The position numbers and the translations under genes were made by a program. Shown here in pieces: positions 9,873-20,438 of a stretch of 64,000 nucleotides of DNA. Below the pieces are notes generated by a model that was given only the letters and a program-made list of their open reading frames with translations, was not told the DNA's origin and ran no database searches. Where the stretch lies: positions 2,108,001 to 2,172,000 of the forward strand of contig CP102611.1 of the NCBI GenBank assembly GCA_041874755.1, given 5' to 3'. This DNA is from Chitinibacter sp. SCUT-21 (GTDB taxonomy: Bacteria; Pseudomonadota; Gammaproteobacteria; Burkholderiales; Chitinibacteraceae). How positions within the stretch are numbered: the stretch's first letter is position 1; each line of letters begins with the position of its first letter.

Positions 9873-9900
9873 AAGCCTTTCTGATAAAGGCTTGTGTTTA
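9873..9900 (+). terminator. Weak hairpin terminator after maf
   Basis: AAGCCTTT (9873-9880) pairs with AAAGGCTT (9886-9893) around a 5-nt loop, followed by GTGTTTA. The short T stretch makes it a weak terminator. Confidence 0.55.
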
Positions 9901-9920
9901 TATACCCTTAAGGAGGCAAA

Positions 9921-10142
9921 ATGGCTAAGCATGTTTTTGAATTACGCCACGAACACATCGCGCTGTGCGATTTACTGAAAGCCGTTGCCATCGCGCCGTC
10001 GGGCGGCATCGCGAAAATGATGATTGCCGCAGGTGACGTGCAGGTCGATGGCCAAGTTGATACGCGCAAAACCGCCAAAATCCGCGCTGGCATGGTCGTT
10101 TCTGCCTTGGGTGAAACGATTGAAGTGGTGCAAGCAAAATAA
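9921..10142 (+). CDS. Small S4-domain RNA-binding protein (YbcJ-like)
   Basis: 73 residues, essentially a single S4 domain: LCDLLKAVAIAPSGGIAKMM, then GDVQVDGQVDTRKTAKI and GMVV. This matches the YbcJ type of stand-alone S4 proteins, presumed to bind structured RNA or ribosomal particles; the exact target is unknown. A near-perfect Shine-Dalgarno TAAGGAGG (9909-9916) fixes the start and predicts strong translation. It ends 19 nt before the convergent C13 gene. Confidence 0.88.
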   Translation: MAKHVFELRHEHIALCDLLKAVAIAPSGGIAKMMIAAGDVQVDGQVDTRKTAKIRAGMVVSALGETIEVVQAK

Positions 10143-10161
10143 GTAATCCGCGGCGATTTGC

Positions 10162-10986
10162 TTAGGGCTGTTTTGCGATGTCGAGTGATGGCCAATTTTT
10201 TAGGTAATTGGCCATTGCGTCGCCCATGGCAAACTGAGGATTCGATGGGCGGATGCCAGCTAGGCTTTCGCGCCTTTTGATCTTGCGAGTGGTATCTAGG
10301 TAAATCGCAGACCAGTCGATGGGTTGCGAAAAGTCGCGATCATCCAGAAATTCGCGGCCAAAATACGTGTATTTATAGCCAAAGCCGCAGCCAAATGATG
10401 TATTTTCGGCGTCAGCCGCGGTCATGATCAGTGTTTTGTCGCCTTTCAGGCTGTCGTGATAAACACCTGAATAGCAGGCCGAAACAAATACCGCGCGCCA
10501 TTGCACGCCAGCCTGCTCAAACGCATCTTGCAAGCCTACAACTTCCGACAATACGGGTTGATCTGTTCCGCGTTTTAGCGCGAGGCCTTGTTTGGAACCG
10601 TGTGAAACGAGGTAAATGGCAAATAAATCCTCGTCTAAATTCATTTTGTTAGCCAGCTTTTGAATGGCTAGCTTGAGCATAAATGGGCTGACCTGTGGCA
10701 GTGTCTCCGCATCTTTACGATTATTGCTCAAGCGCAGAATGCGATTTTGCACATTAAACGCGCCACCAATTTTTGTTGCGGCTAAATGCAGCTCATTACT
10801 AAAAACAGCGGGTTCATCAAAACCTGCGACAACGAGTAAGAAGGCCTCTTTTTTGCCCGCAACCCCTTCCGGAATCTGCGCTAATTGTTGATCAATCAGT
10901 TTTTCCATTTGCGAAACGCTTTGTGGCGGAATGCTGGCGCAAGCGCTCAGTAGGCACAAAGATGCGAGGCTAAGGCATTTTTTCAT
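10162..10986 (-). CDS. Lipoprotein with caspase-fold C13 (legumain-like) peptidase domain
   Basis: 274 residues. The N terminus MKKCLSLASLCLLSAC is a lipoprotein signal with lipobox LSAC (Cys16), so the mature protein should be membrane-anchored. The rest is a C13-like caspase/hemoglobinase fold with the catalytic dyad visible as His129 in YLVSHGS and Cys171 in VSACYSG. Substrate specificity is unknown. It is monocistronic and convergent with the S4 gene. Proteobacterial C13 lipoproteins are widespread but poorly characterised, so a proteolytic role is inferred from the motif alone. Confidence 0.85.
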   Translation of the reverse strand: MKKCLSLASLCLLSACASIPPQSVSQMEKLIDQQLAQIPEGVAGKKEAFLLVVAGFDEPAVFSNELHLAATKIGGAFNVQNRILRLSNNRKDAETLPQVSPFMLKLAIQKLANKMNLDEDLFAIYLVSHGSKQGLALKRGTDQPVLSEVVGLQDAFEQAGVQWRAVFVSACYSGVYHDSLKGDKTLIMTAADAENTSFGCGFGYKYTYFGREFLDDRDFSQPIDWSAIYLDTTRKIKRRESLAGIRPSNPQFAMGDAMANYLKNWPSLDIAKQP

Positions 10987-11188
10987 TATCGTGACCCGTT
11001 GAATTTTTCATATTCTAACGCCACAAGTAAGCAAATATTAAATTATTTTTCATCGAATTATTGTTTGGAAAAACCTGACGATTGCTTCGAGTAAGCCGAA
11101 TAGTCCTCTTTAAACCATTGGCATAGACTGATCTTCGTGGCCGACGCACTGGGCGGCACGCAGACAATCAAAATGCTAGGAGAGGAAA

Positions 11189-12079
11189 ATGAACGGATTA
11201 CGCGATATTCGTATCGTTGGTGGTGTTGCCGCGCTGGTCGGTTTGGGTTTTGCCGTGAATGCTTTTGTGGCTTCGGTGGCGGCAAACCATGTGGGCGTTG
11301 AATTTAACCGCATCGACGGCAAGGTGGAGCCGGTGCCCTTATCCAGCGGTTGGCATATTATCGGCATCGGTACCAGCGTCGTCGAATTTCCGACGTTTAC
11401 GCAAACCTACACGTGGACGCAATCAAAATCGGAAGGCTCGCCAACCGATGAGTCGATGAATTTTCAGGTCGCGTCGGGTGTCGTGATCAACGCGGATATC
11501 AGTATTTCGTACAGCATTGATTCGAGCAAAGCGCCAGTGCTGTACCAGAAATACAAACGTGGTTACGAGGAAATCACCAGCCAGATTATCCGCAATGCGA
11601 TTCGTAACGCGCTCAATAGTTACGGCACAGCGTACGATGCGGAAGGTTTACTTGCCGGCGGTAAGATACGCCTAGCCGAACAAGTGCGCGGCAAGATTAA
11701 TCAGGAAATGAATCAGTACGGCATCGTCGTTGAGCAATTTGGTTTTGTAAACGAAATGCGCTTGCCGCCGAATATTCAAAGTGCGATCAACGCCAAGATT
11801 CAAGCCACGCAAGAAGCACTGCAATCAGAAGCCTTGCTGCGCAAAAACCAAGCCGATGCAGCCAACGCGGTAGCGGTAGCGAAAGGTAAGGCCGAGGCGA
11901 AAATCGCCGAGGCGGAAGGTGACGCCAAAGCGCTGGAAGTCGTTGGTGAGGCGATTAAAAAATACGGCGCCGAAGCCGCGCAAGTGAAAAACCAAACGTT
12001 GTGGATCGAGAAATGGAATGGCCAATTGCCTACGACGAGTTTGGGCAATAACACCACGGCGATGGTGGGCGTGAAATAA
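11189..12079 (+). CDS. Prohibitin-like SPFH/Band-7 membrane protein
   Basis: 296 residues. One N-terminal membrane segment (about residues 8-30) is followed by an SPFH domain: VGVEFNRIDGKVEPVPLSSGWH, then VASGVVINADISISYSID. An Ala/Glu/Lys-rich helical region (QADAANAVAVAKGKAEAKIAEAEGDA) typical of prohibitin coiled coils comes next. Such proteins form ring or microdomain scaffolds in the membrane and modulate proteases such as FtsH, but the partner here is unknown. RBS AGGAGAGG (11178-11185) supports the start. Monocistronic, with a hairpin terminator downstream. Confidence 0.9.
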   Translation: MNGLRDIRIVGGVAALVGLGFAVNAFVASVAANHVGVEFNRIDGKVEPVPLSSGWHIIGIGTSVVEFPTFTQTYTWTQSKSEGSPTDESMNFQVASGVVINADISISYSIDSSKAPVLYQKYKRGYEEITSQIIRNAIRNALNSYGTAYDAEGLLAGGKIRLAEQVRGKINQEMNQYGIVVEQFGFVNEMRLPPNIQSAINAKIQATQEALQSEALLRKNQADAANAVAVAKGKAEAKIAEAEGDAKALEVVGEAIKKYGAEAAQVKNQTLWIEKWNGQLPTTSLGNNTTAMVGVK

Positions 12080-12103
12080 ATCTGGTTGTGTCAATTTCAA
12101 ATG

Positions 12104-12140
12104 ACCCCTGCCGTCAATATCGGTAGGGGTATTTCTATTT
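12104..12140 (+). terminator. Terminator after the SPFH gene
   Basis: ACCCCTGCCG (12104-12113) pairs with CGGTAGGGGT (12121-12130, one G-U) around a 7-nt loop, followed by a T-rich tail ATTTCTATTT. Confidence 0.75.
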
Positions 12141-12185
12141 GGACCTTGATGAGGTTAGGCTTTGTCTATATACCCATGATATAGG

Positions 12186-12575
12186 CTATGAGCGAATGGT
12201 GTTGGCAATGTGCGCAGATCCTACGGTCAAACCGCAATACGTATCCTGATCAATTTCGCGAATTTCTGTCCGCAATTGGGTGCTGATGGTCGCGCTCCAA
12301 TCGTTATGTGATGCCAATGTTTGGAGCAGGCCCTCAGATAATTCGCGCCGCGTTTCAACGCTTCTGCCGCGCAAAATCGACAGCGTAGCATGAACAAAAG
12401 CGCTGTTTTGCGCAGACCCGCCAATCCGAAAATCGTGCAAGGCGATTGCGCGGCTTTTGATTTCAATTTCTTTAAATAGGCCAGTCTCAATCAGGTATTG
12501 ATTCAGGCTGGCCAGATTTTTGACCGCGTCAAAATCGCTGAGGTTCGCGGTGTATTCAAGCGTTAAATTAGGCAT
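12186..12575 (-). CDS. 5-carboxymethyl-2-hydroxymuconate isomerase (CHMI) family protein
   Basis: 129 residues from the ATG at 12575, giving MPNLTLEYTANL. Met removal would expose the N-terminal Pro used as general base by the tautomerase superfamily. The family pattern of E. coli HpcD is visible: FVHATLSILRGRSVETRRELSEGLL. HpcD acts in homoprotocatechuate breakdown, but no other hpc genes are nearby, so the physiological substrate is uncertain. It starts 17 nt after the serine hydrolase stop and is probably cotranscribed. An upstream in-frame start at 12626 would overlap that gene and displace Pro1. Confidence 0.8.
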   Translation of the reverse strand: MPNLTLEYTANLSDFDAVKNLASLNQYLIETGLFKEIEIKSRAIALHDFRIGGSAQNSAFVHATLSILRGRSVETRRELSEGLLQTLASHNDWSATISTQLRTEIREIDQDTYCGLTVGSAHIANTIRS

Positions 12576-12592
12576 CTTGCTAGTCGCTAAGG

Positions 12593-14086
12593 CTATTCCA
12601 GAATTCCCTCGTCCACATTCGCCCACGGGCTATCTTCCACATACACCTGCTCGCCTTTAAATTTTAATTTCAGGCTGTAGTGCGTGTATTCCTCAGGGGG
12701 GAAGTGTTCGATCAACAGCGTCGTTTGATCTAGCCATTGCATCCGCGATGCGTATTGGCTGTTGGGTGCCGACTTGCGCCATTCATCGTTGACTGGATAT
12801 TGATAGGTGGAGTATTTCCAATCACCTGCAAAACCAGTTGAAATTTTTTCGCTATCTTGTGGCGTCTCTCTGTTGCGATATTCAATGACTGCTTGGTCTT
12901 TATCCAGCGTGAATTTGATTTTAGATAGCCAGAAATCATTAAAGCGGATCGATTTATTGTGCAATTTCTTTTCCAGCGGTGAGCGCAAAGTGCTTGCCGC
13001 AGTGCCTTTTTCAAATTGGCTGATCTGCTGTGCTAATTGTTGCTTGGCTGCTGGATCGCTGGCGGCTGATGCATCGCTTTGTAAAAAGCGCTGATGCAGC
13101 TGATCAAGCCCGATCGCATTCATTTCATTGAGCTGGTTTTTGGCCGTCATCACCATGGTGATGTTTTCTTTCGGAAAGACCGCAATCGTTTGCCCACCCC
13201 AGCCCATCGCGGCATACCAACCATTACCCACCCACCATTGTGCGCCGTAGGCTGGAATAAACGAAAACTTACTGCCAGTGCCGACCCGTTTTTCGGTGCT
13301 ATAGGCTACCCATTGCTGAGGAATAATTTGCTTACCCTGCCATTGACCTTGTTGGCGATAGAGCTCGCCAAATTTCAACATATCGCGCGGCAAGATATAC
13401 AAGCCGCGCCCGCCACCGTAGCGACCATCGCGCAATTGCACCCAGCGCGTGTTCTTGATCGCCAGCGGCTTAAACAGTTTGGCTTCGGCGTAGTCGGCCA
13501 ATGGCATACCCGTCGCGGCGCTAATCAATGCGCCGAGCAGATCTGATTCGGCGCTGTTGTAGTTAAATTGACCGACTTTATCGGGATTAATCGGGTAGCT
13601 TAAATACGCTTTGATCCAATCGTCCGCCTCGCGCACTTTGCCCCAGTCGTTCAAACCGCCAAAGAATTCGCTGTCCCACTCAACGCCGGTCGACATGCTG
13701 GCCAATTTCTCAACTGTTAGGGTTTTGCCATTTGGCAAATTCGCATACTGCGGCAGGATGTCGGCGACTGTGTTGCTCAATTTCAATTTACCCTCGCCAA
13801 TCGCAATCCCGAGCAAGGCCGACATCACACTTTTTGTTACTGAATTGACCTGATGCACGATGTCGCCGCGGTTGGGCGCGGCGTAGGTTTCCAGCACGAT
13901 CTGGCCGTTGCGGGCGACGATGACGCTATCGACATTGGTGCCCGGCGTCTGCAAATAAGTCAGCATTTTGGCCAATTTGGCCGAGCTAAGCCCTTGGCTT
14001 TCTGGGCTGACTTGATCGACTGATGCGGCAAAAATAGGCTGTGCGTACAGCAGTGAAAACGCGCTCGCAATCAGGAAGGGCTTCAT
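12593..14086 (-). CDS. Secreted class C beta-lactamase-fold serine hydrolase
   Basis: 497 residues from MKPFLIASAFSLLYAQPIFA, a signal peptide; an upstream in-frame ATG at 14110 adds eight residues that fit a signal less well. The beta-lactamase/DD-peptidase fold is shown by the catalytic SxxK motif SVTK, the FNYNSAESDLLG segment that supplies the catalytic Tyr in the 6-aminohexanoate-hydrolase-like branch, and a GWGGQ strand in place of KTG. A C-terminal extension of about 130 residues is unassigned. Probably a periplasmic esterase or amidase rather than an antibiotic-resistance enzyme; substrate unknown. First gene of a likely two-gene operon with the CHMI-like gene. Confidence 0.8.
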   Translation of the reverse strand: MKPFLIASAFSLLYAQPIFAASVDQVSPESQGLSSAKLAKMLTYLQTPGTNVDSVIVARNGQIVLETYAAPNRGDIVHQVNSVTKSVMSALLGIAIGEGKLKLSNTVADILPQYANLPNGKTLTVEKLASMSTGVEWDSEFFGGLNDWGKVREADDWIKAYLSYPINPDKVGQFNYNSAESDLLGALISAATGMPLADYAEAKLFKPLAIKNTRWVQLRDGRYGGGRGLYILPRDMLKFGELYRQQGQWQGKQIIPQQWVAYSTEKRVGTGSKFSFIPAYGAQWWVGNGWYAAMGWGGQTIAVFPKENITMVMTAKNQLNEMNAIGLDQLHQRFLQSDASAASDPAAKQQLAQQISQFEKGTAASTLRSPLEKKLHNKSIRFNDFWLSKIKFTLDKDQAVIEYRNRETPQDSEKISTGFAGDWKYSTYQYPVNDEWRKSAPNSQYASRMQWLDQTTLLIEHFPPEEYTHYSLKLKFKGEQVYVEDSPWANVDEGILE

Positions 14087-16624
<2,538 letters not shown>

Positions 16625-16649
16625 ACACTACTTAAAGTTTGCTGCATTA

Positions 16650-16680
16650 AAAAAGGGCTGCATTTGCAGCCCTTTTTATT
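16650..16680. terminator. Bidirectional terminator, katG / SBP gene
   Basis: AAAAAGGGCTGCA pairs with TGCAGCCCTTTTT, giving A- and T-tracts on both strands, so it can serve katG and the convergent minus-strand gene ending at 16705. Confidence 0.92.
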
Positions 16681-16704
16681 TTGACTTTGAATCAGACTCG
16701 ATGC

Positions 16705-17451
16705 TCAAGGCGTGACGGTAAACCATTCCTTGGCTAGTTTTTGGGTTTCGCCTTTGCGCTCTAATTGCGATAGTGCATTTTCTAGCGCTTTTTGTCGCTC
16801 CAGCGAAATGTGCTTGCCAACTAGGAGGTAAAACGGCACCGAATCAAGCGGTGGATAAATAATGCGCAGCTCATTTTGGAGTTGCATGTCTTTCATCGTT
16901 TTAAGTGCCACCCGATGAGCGTGAAAGGTGTAACGACCGCGATGAGCCATGAGTTTGCGAAAATTAGCCTCAATATCAATCGCTTCGGAATCCACATGCG
17001 TGACGCCTATTTTTTGTAAATAGCTAACAAAAGGACCGTCCCGATTTAATAAAATAATGGCATCTTTACCCATTGCTTTGATTTCATCCCAAGATTTGGG
17101 CGATACGGGATCATCTCGACGGGCAACGAGCACATAATCTTGGCGATAAATTGGGATATTAATAAAGCTATAGCTCTGCTCTCTGGCTTCTGTTTTTGCC
17201 AGACCACACATTAAGTCGAGCTCACCCGATTTGATCCAGTATTCGATGCGTTTCTGGGGCACAAATTCGGGTACATATTCAATGGTTTGGCCTTCTTTAT
17301 TTAATAAAGCAAATAAAGCTGGGCAAAAACCTTCCTTTGGTGTTTTCCACTTTAAGATGGAGTCTTCTTCTGCGGCTGTGCGCCAAGTTGGCCCCGTTGC
17401 AGAGGTGTGCAGCGAAACAATTAAACCAATGAGCAGAACCAAATAGCGCAT
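16705..17451 (-). CDS. Orphan periplasmic solute-binding protein (SBP family 3)
   Basis: 248 residues with a signal peptide (MRYLVLLIGLIVSLHTSATG). The fold is that of amino-acid-type solute-binding proteins: YVPEFVPQKRIEYWIKSGELDLMCGLAKTEAR, then the hinge region YVLVARRDD and a second lobe ending LAKEWFTVTP. No ABC permease or ATPase is adjacent. Many such stand-alone family 3 proteins serve as sensors or unassigned binders. RBS AGAGG upstream of the ATG. Ligand unknown. Confidence 0.8.
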   Translation of the reverse strand: MRYLVLLIGLIVSLHTSATGPTWRTAAEEDSILKWKTPKEGFCPALFALLNKEGQTIEYVPEFVPQKRIEYWIKSGELDLMCGLAKTEAREQSYSFINIPIYRQDYVLVARRDDPVSPKSWDEIKAMGKDAIILLNRDGPFVSYLQKIGVTHVDSEAIDIEANFRKLMAHRGRYTFHAHRVALKTMKDMQLQNELRIIYPPLDSVPFYLLVGKHISLERQKALENALSQLERKGETQKLAKEWFTVTP

Positions 17452-17760
17452 GATGATCCCTCTCTATCCGCATCTAACTCTAGTTTATAGTTGCTAAGCT
17501 TATACTCACCTTGGGTGATTGCTTAGCAGGACGCGTTTTTCGGATTGGCGGTTGTGTTATTGAATGCGGGGGTTTAGCTTGTTGAATCAGCCATCGGGAT
17601 AAATGCGTTGACCCACGCTCATCCCGATATGCACGGCGATTAAACCGCAGAGCTTACACGACCGAGCGAAGCAATCATGCTGGAGCGCTTTTGTTGAGTA
17701 TTTTAAAAGGGCTGCTTGCTATGCAACCCTTTATGTATATGTCTGAACACTAGATAATAT
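17452..17760. other. Intergenic region, SBP / SDR
   Basis: 309 bp with no convincing ORF. It holds the SBP promoter region at its left end and the SDR terminator hairpin at its right end. Nothing else recognisable. Confidence 0.6.
17705..17732 (-). terminator. Terminator of the SDR gene
   Basis: Read on the minus strand, AAAGGGTTGC and GCAGCCCTTT (one G-U) form a 10-bp stem with a 7-nt loop, followed by TTAAAAT. Confidence 0.7.
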
Positions 17761-18363
17761 CTAGCCTACAACGTTATACACCTGCCCAGTTTGTTGGCCT
17801 TCTACGCTTTTGCTAAAGGCGCGCGCTACTTTGGCGGCGGCGACGGGTTCAAAACCGCGGAAGTATGGGCCGTAGCTGGGGAGCGATTCGATCAAAACGC
17901 TGGGGCTAATCGCGTTGATGCGCAAGCCACGCGGCAATTCGATCGCCGCTGCACGCACAAAGCTTTCAAGCCCGCCGTTAACGAGGCTGGCATTGCTACC
18001 GTACACGATGGGGTCGTGAGTCAGTACGCCAGTAATCAGCGTGAAACTGCCTCCATCATTGAGTAGGTGTTGGCCTGCCAATACCAAATTCACTTGCCCC
18101 ATTAATTTATCAGCCAAACCGATGCCCATTAGCTCGGGGCTCATGTCGGCGAGCGTACCAAAATGCACATTGCCCGCGGCGGAAATCACCGCATCCACCG
18201 CCCCGGCTTGGGCATACATCGCCTGCACGCTGGCAAAGTCTTTTAAATCCACTCGAATATCGCCGCTATTGCGCCCAGCGGTAATGATGTCGTGCCGCGC
18301 TGCGAGTTCTTGGTGTACCGCTTGGCCTATGGTTCCATTGGCGCCGATCAGTAGAATTTTCAT
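17761..18363 (-). CDS. Short-chain dehydrogenase/reductase lacking the YxxxK motif
   Basis: 200 residues. The Rossmann nucleotide-binding loop GANGTIG is at residues 7-13, and GRNSGDIRVDL resembles NADP-preferring members. SAAGNVHFG corresponds to the NNAG motif and INAISPSVL to the usual post-catalytic segment. The catalytic YxxxK is not present: the region reads TGVLTHDPIVYGSNASLVNGG, with Ala four residues after Tyr. This matches a known group of small atypical SDRs. RBS AAGGAG precedes the ATG. It is divergent from a LysR regulator that probably controls it. Confidence 0.83.
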   Translation of the reverse strand: MKILLIGANGTIGQAVHQELAARHDIITAGRNSGDIRVDLKDFASVQAMYAQAGAVDAVISAAGNVHFGTLADMSPELMGIGLADKLMGQVNLVLAGQHLLNDGGSFTLITGVLTHDPIVYGSNASLVNGGLESFVRAAAIELPRGLRINAISPSVLIESLPSYGPYFRGFEPVAAAKVARAFSKSVEGQQTGQVYNVVG

Positions 18364-18445
18364 GGTGTAGCTCCTTGCTCCGTGTTATTCATGAATCAAT
18401 GGTAATGCGGTGCAATTTGGCGATAAACTAGCTAGAAATGGACTC

Positions 18446-18468
18446 ATTGTTTACCTATTGGAAACAAT
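18446..18468 (+). promoter_or_regulatory. LysR-type operator abutting the LysR start codon
   Basis: ATTGTTT-N9-AAACAAT is a perfect 7-bp inverted repeat that includes the T-N11-A core typical of LysR-family sites. It ends one base before the ATG at 18469. Occupancy would cover the ribosome-binding region's DNA and suggests autorepression and control of the divergent SDR gene. Confidence 0.6.
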
Positions 18469-19398
18469 ATGACGGACTGGCTACAACTGCAGCAACATTG
18501 GCCGTGGGCAATGGCTTTTGCCGCCGTGATGCAGCACGGCAGTTTCACCAAGGCGGCCCAAGCGTTGGGCGTTTCAAAAGCCTTGCTGAGCAAACAAATT
18601 CAGCAACTGGAACACGCGCTGGGTACGCAATTGTTGTATCGCACCACGCGGCGTCTTCATTTGACCGAAGCGGGCAAGCTGTATCTGGCGCATTGCCAAG
18701 ATTGGCAGGCGCGGCTGCAAGCGGCGCAATTGGAATTGGCCGAACAGCGGCAAACGATCGCGGGGCATTTGCGCATCACGGTGCCGACCAGTTTTGGTGG
18801 GGTGTTTATGGCCAAGGCTTTACTGGCATTTCGTGCGCAATATTCGCTGCTCAGTATTGAATTGGATTTATCCACCGTGCCGCGCGACTTAGAAGCCGAA
18901 GGCTACGATTTAGCAATCCGCGCCAATTTGCCGCCACCTGAGCGGCTTATTTGTCGCCCTTTGGCGATGGTGCACGATTGGTTGGTGGCAACGCCTGAAT
19001 GTTTGGCAGCGCAGCCGCCGCTAGCGCAAGTGGCCGATTTGGCGCAGGTACCGTGCTTACTCAATAGCCATTTCGCGCAGGCGCAAGTGTGGGAGATGAC
19101 GCGCGATGGGCAACTGTTTAGCGTGACTGTTTCTGCGCCATTTCAGGCCAATGATTACGCCTTGATTCGCAATTTTGCTTTGCTCGGCGCAGGTGTGGCG
19201 CGTTTGCCGGGCTATTTAGTGGCAGGCGACGTGGCCGCGGGGCGACTGATACGTGTATTGCCCGAGTATCAATTGCGCGGATTGCCGATGTATATGATTT
19301 ATCCGCAACGTTTGCCACAACCGGCGAAGGTGAAGGCCTTGGTCGACTTTCTCGCTCATTGGTTTGCTGCGCCCGAGCAAAGCCAAATGCTTAATTAA
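18469..19398 (+). CDS. LysR-family transcriptional regulator
   Basis: 309 residues. The N-terminal winged helix-turn-helix reads FAAVMQHGSFTKAAQALGVSKALLSKQIQQLE, then LLYRTTRRLHLTEAG; the C-terminal part is the LysR substrate-binding domain (RITVPTSFGG...). It is divergent from the SDR gene with 105 bp between start codons, the standard arrangement for a LysR regulator and its target. An internal Met at residue 15 is a possible alternative start. Inducer unknown. Confidence 0.93.
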   Translation: MTDWLQLQQHWPWAMAFAAVMQHGSFTKAAQALGVSKALLSKQIQQLEHALGTQLLYRTTRRLHLTEAGKLYLAHCQDWQARLQAAQLELAEQRQTIAGHLRITVPTSFGGVFMAKALLAFRAQYSLLSIELDLSTVPRDLEAEGYDLAIRANLPPPERLICRPLAMVHDWLVATPECLAAQPPLAQVADLAQVPCLLNSHFAQAQVWEMTRDGQLFSVTVSAPFQANDYALIRNFALLGAGVARLPGYLVAGDVAAGRLIRVLPEYQLRGLPMYMIYPQRLPQPAKVKALVDFLAHWFAAPEQSQMLN

Positions 19399-19416
19399 GC
19401 CCAAGCCCAATCAGAC

Positions 19417-19455
19417 AAAAGCCAGACAAGGCACGCTGTGCGCTGTCTGGCTTTT
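19417..19455. terminator. Bidirectional terminator, LysR / DUF2189
   Basis: AAAAGCCAGACA (19417-19428) pairs perfectly with TGTCTGGCTTTT (19444-19455); A- and T-tracts on both strands suit the two convergent genes. Confidence 0.88.
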
Positions 19456-19481
19456 GGAGATGCAGTGAATAGGGGTTGCGA

Positions 19482-20249
19482 CTATTCAACCATCTCTTTG
19501 TACGCATACCAAGTGGCGTGCCCCAAGAGCGGGAAGATCACGACGAGGCCAATTAAATAGGTAGCAAAACCAATCGCGGTGAGGGTAACGATCAAGGCTG
19601 CCCACACGACCATGGTGCCGATGTTTTCGGCCACGGCGCGCAAGCTGGTCATCATGGCGGTGACGCTATCTACTTCGCGATCGGCCAGCATCGGGATCGA
19701 GACGGCAGACAATGCAAATACAAAGCAAGCCAGCACAAAACCCGCGGCGACCCAAACCAAGGTGAAGTTGAGGTATTCGCCTGTCAGTGCGCTGATAATT
19801 GATGTTCCGGCAGGTACTTGCCCACCGTATAGCAGAGCAAATAAAATCGCCGAAACGCGTTCCCACGCAATCGCCACCATGCCCAGAATCACACCCAAAA
19901 ATGCAATCTGGCTCAGGTTTTTACCCATATCGTGCAATGACTGCATAAATGAAGTTTCACGACCTTCTTCGCGCTCGCTCGTTAGCTCGTAAATCCCCGC
20001 CGCAGCCAGTGGCGACAATAATAAAAAGCCGGTAACCAAGGTTGCGAAAAAGTGCCCGTTCGGGTCGACCATGGAAAGCATCAACCAACCCACCACGGTA
20101 ACGATGCCGCCGTAGGTGAGGCTAGGGCCCGGGTGTTGCAATAAATCGGCCATTCCCATTTTTAGCCAAGCGATAGGCCGATCTGCGCCGACTTTGCGCG
20201 TCTTTGGAATCGTAAAGTGTTGATCCAATTCGGAAAGGTGCATGTCCAT
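19482..20249 (-). CDS. DUF2189 integral membrane protein
   Basis: 255 residues with about six hydrophobic segments. The opening RKVGADRPIAWLKMGMADLLQHPGPSL and the REVDS...TSLRA and FPLLGHATWYAYK segments are typical of DUF2189. Function unknown. Members are often found near cytochrome oxidase genes, and here it is divergent from the cox operon, which hints at a respiratory or heme/copper context. RBS AGAAGGA supports the ATG at 20249. Confidence 0.85.
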   Translation of the reverse strand: MDMHLSELDQHFTIPKTRKVGADRPIAWLKMGMADLLQHPGPSLTYGGIVTVVGWLMLSMVDPNGHFFATLVTGFLLLSPLAAAGIYELTSEREEGRETSFMQSLHDMGKNLSQIAFLGVILGMVAIAWERVSAILFALLYGGQVPAGTSIISALTGEYLNFTLVWVAAGFVLACFVFALSAVSIPMLADREVDSVTAMMTSLRAVAENIGTMVVWAALIVTLTAIGFATYLIGLVVIFPLLGHATWYAYKEMVE

Positions 20250-20333
20250 GATCCTTCTCCCTGAAAGGATGGTAATAGTTCTTGTTAGACTGTTTTGGCA
20301 TTTATTGGATTGTTGATCCGATAGACGGCTTTG

Positions 20334-20362
20334 TTGCGACGCACAATTTTAGTCTTTATAAA
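20334..20362 (+). promoter_or_regulatory. Sigma-70-like promoter of the cox operon
   Basis: -35 TTGCGA (20334-20339), 17-bp spacer, -10 TATAAA (20357-20362), about 77 nt upstream of the subunit II start. It is a good consensus match in the divergent DUF2189/cox spacer. Confidence 0.6.
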
Positions 20363-20438
20363 TCAATAACTTGGAATCCTTGAGAAAGCTGAAAAGTTTG
20401 CTAGCGTAAAGAAACACAGTGGCTAGCGGGGTGCAGCG

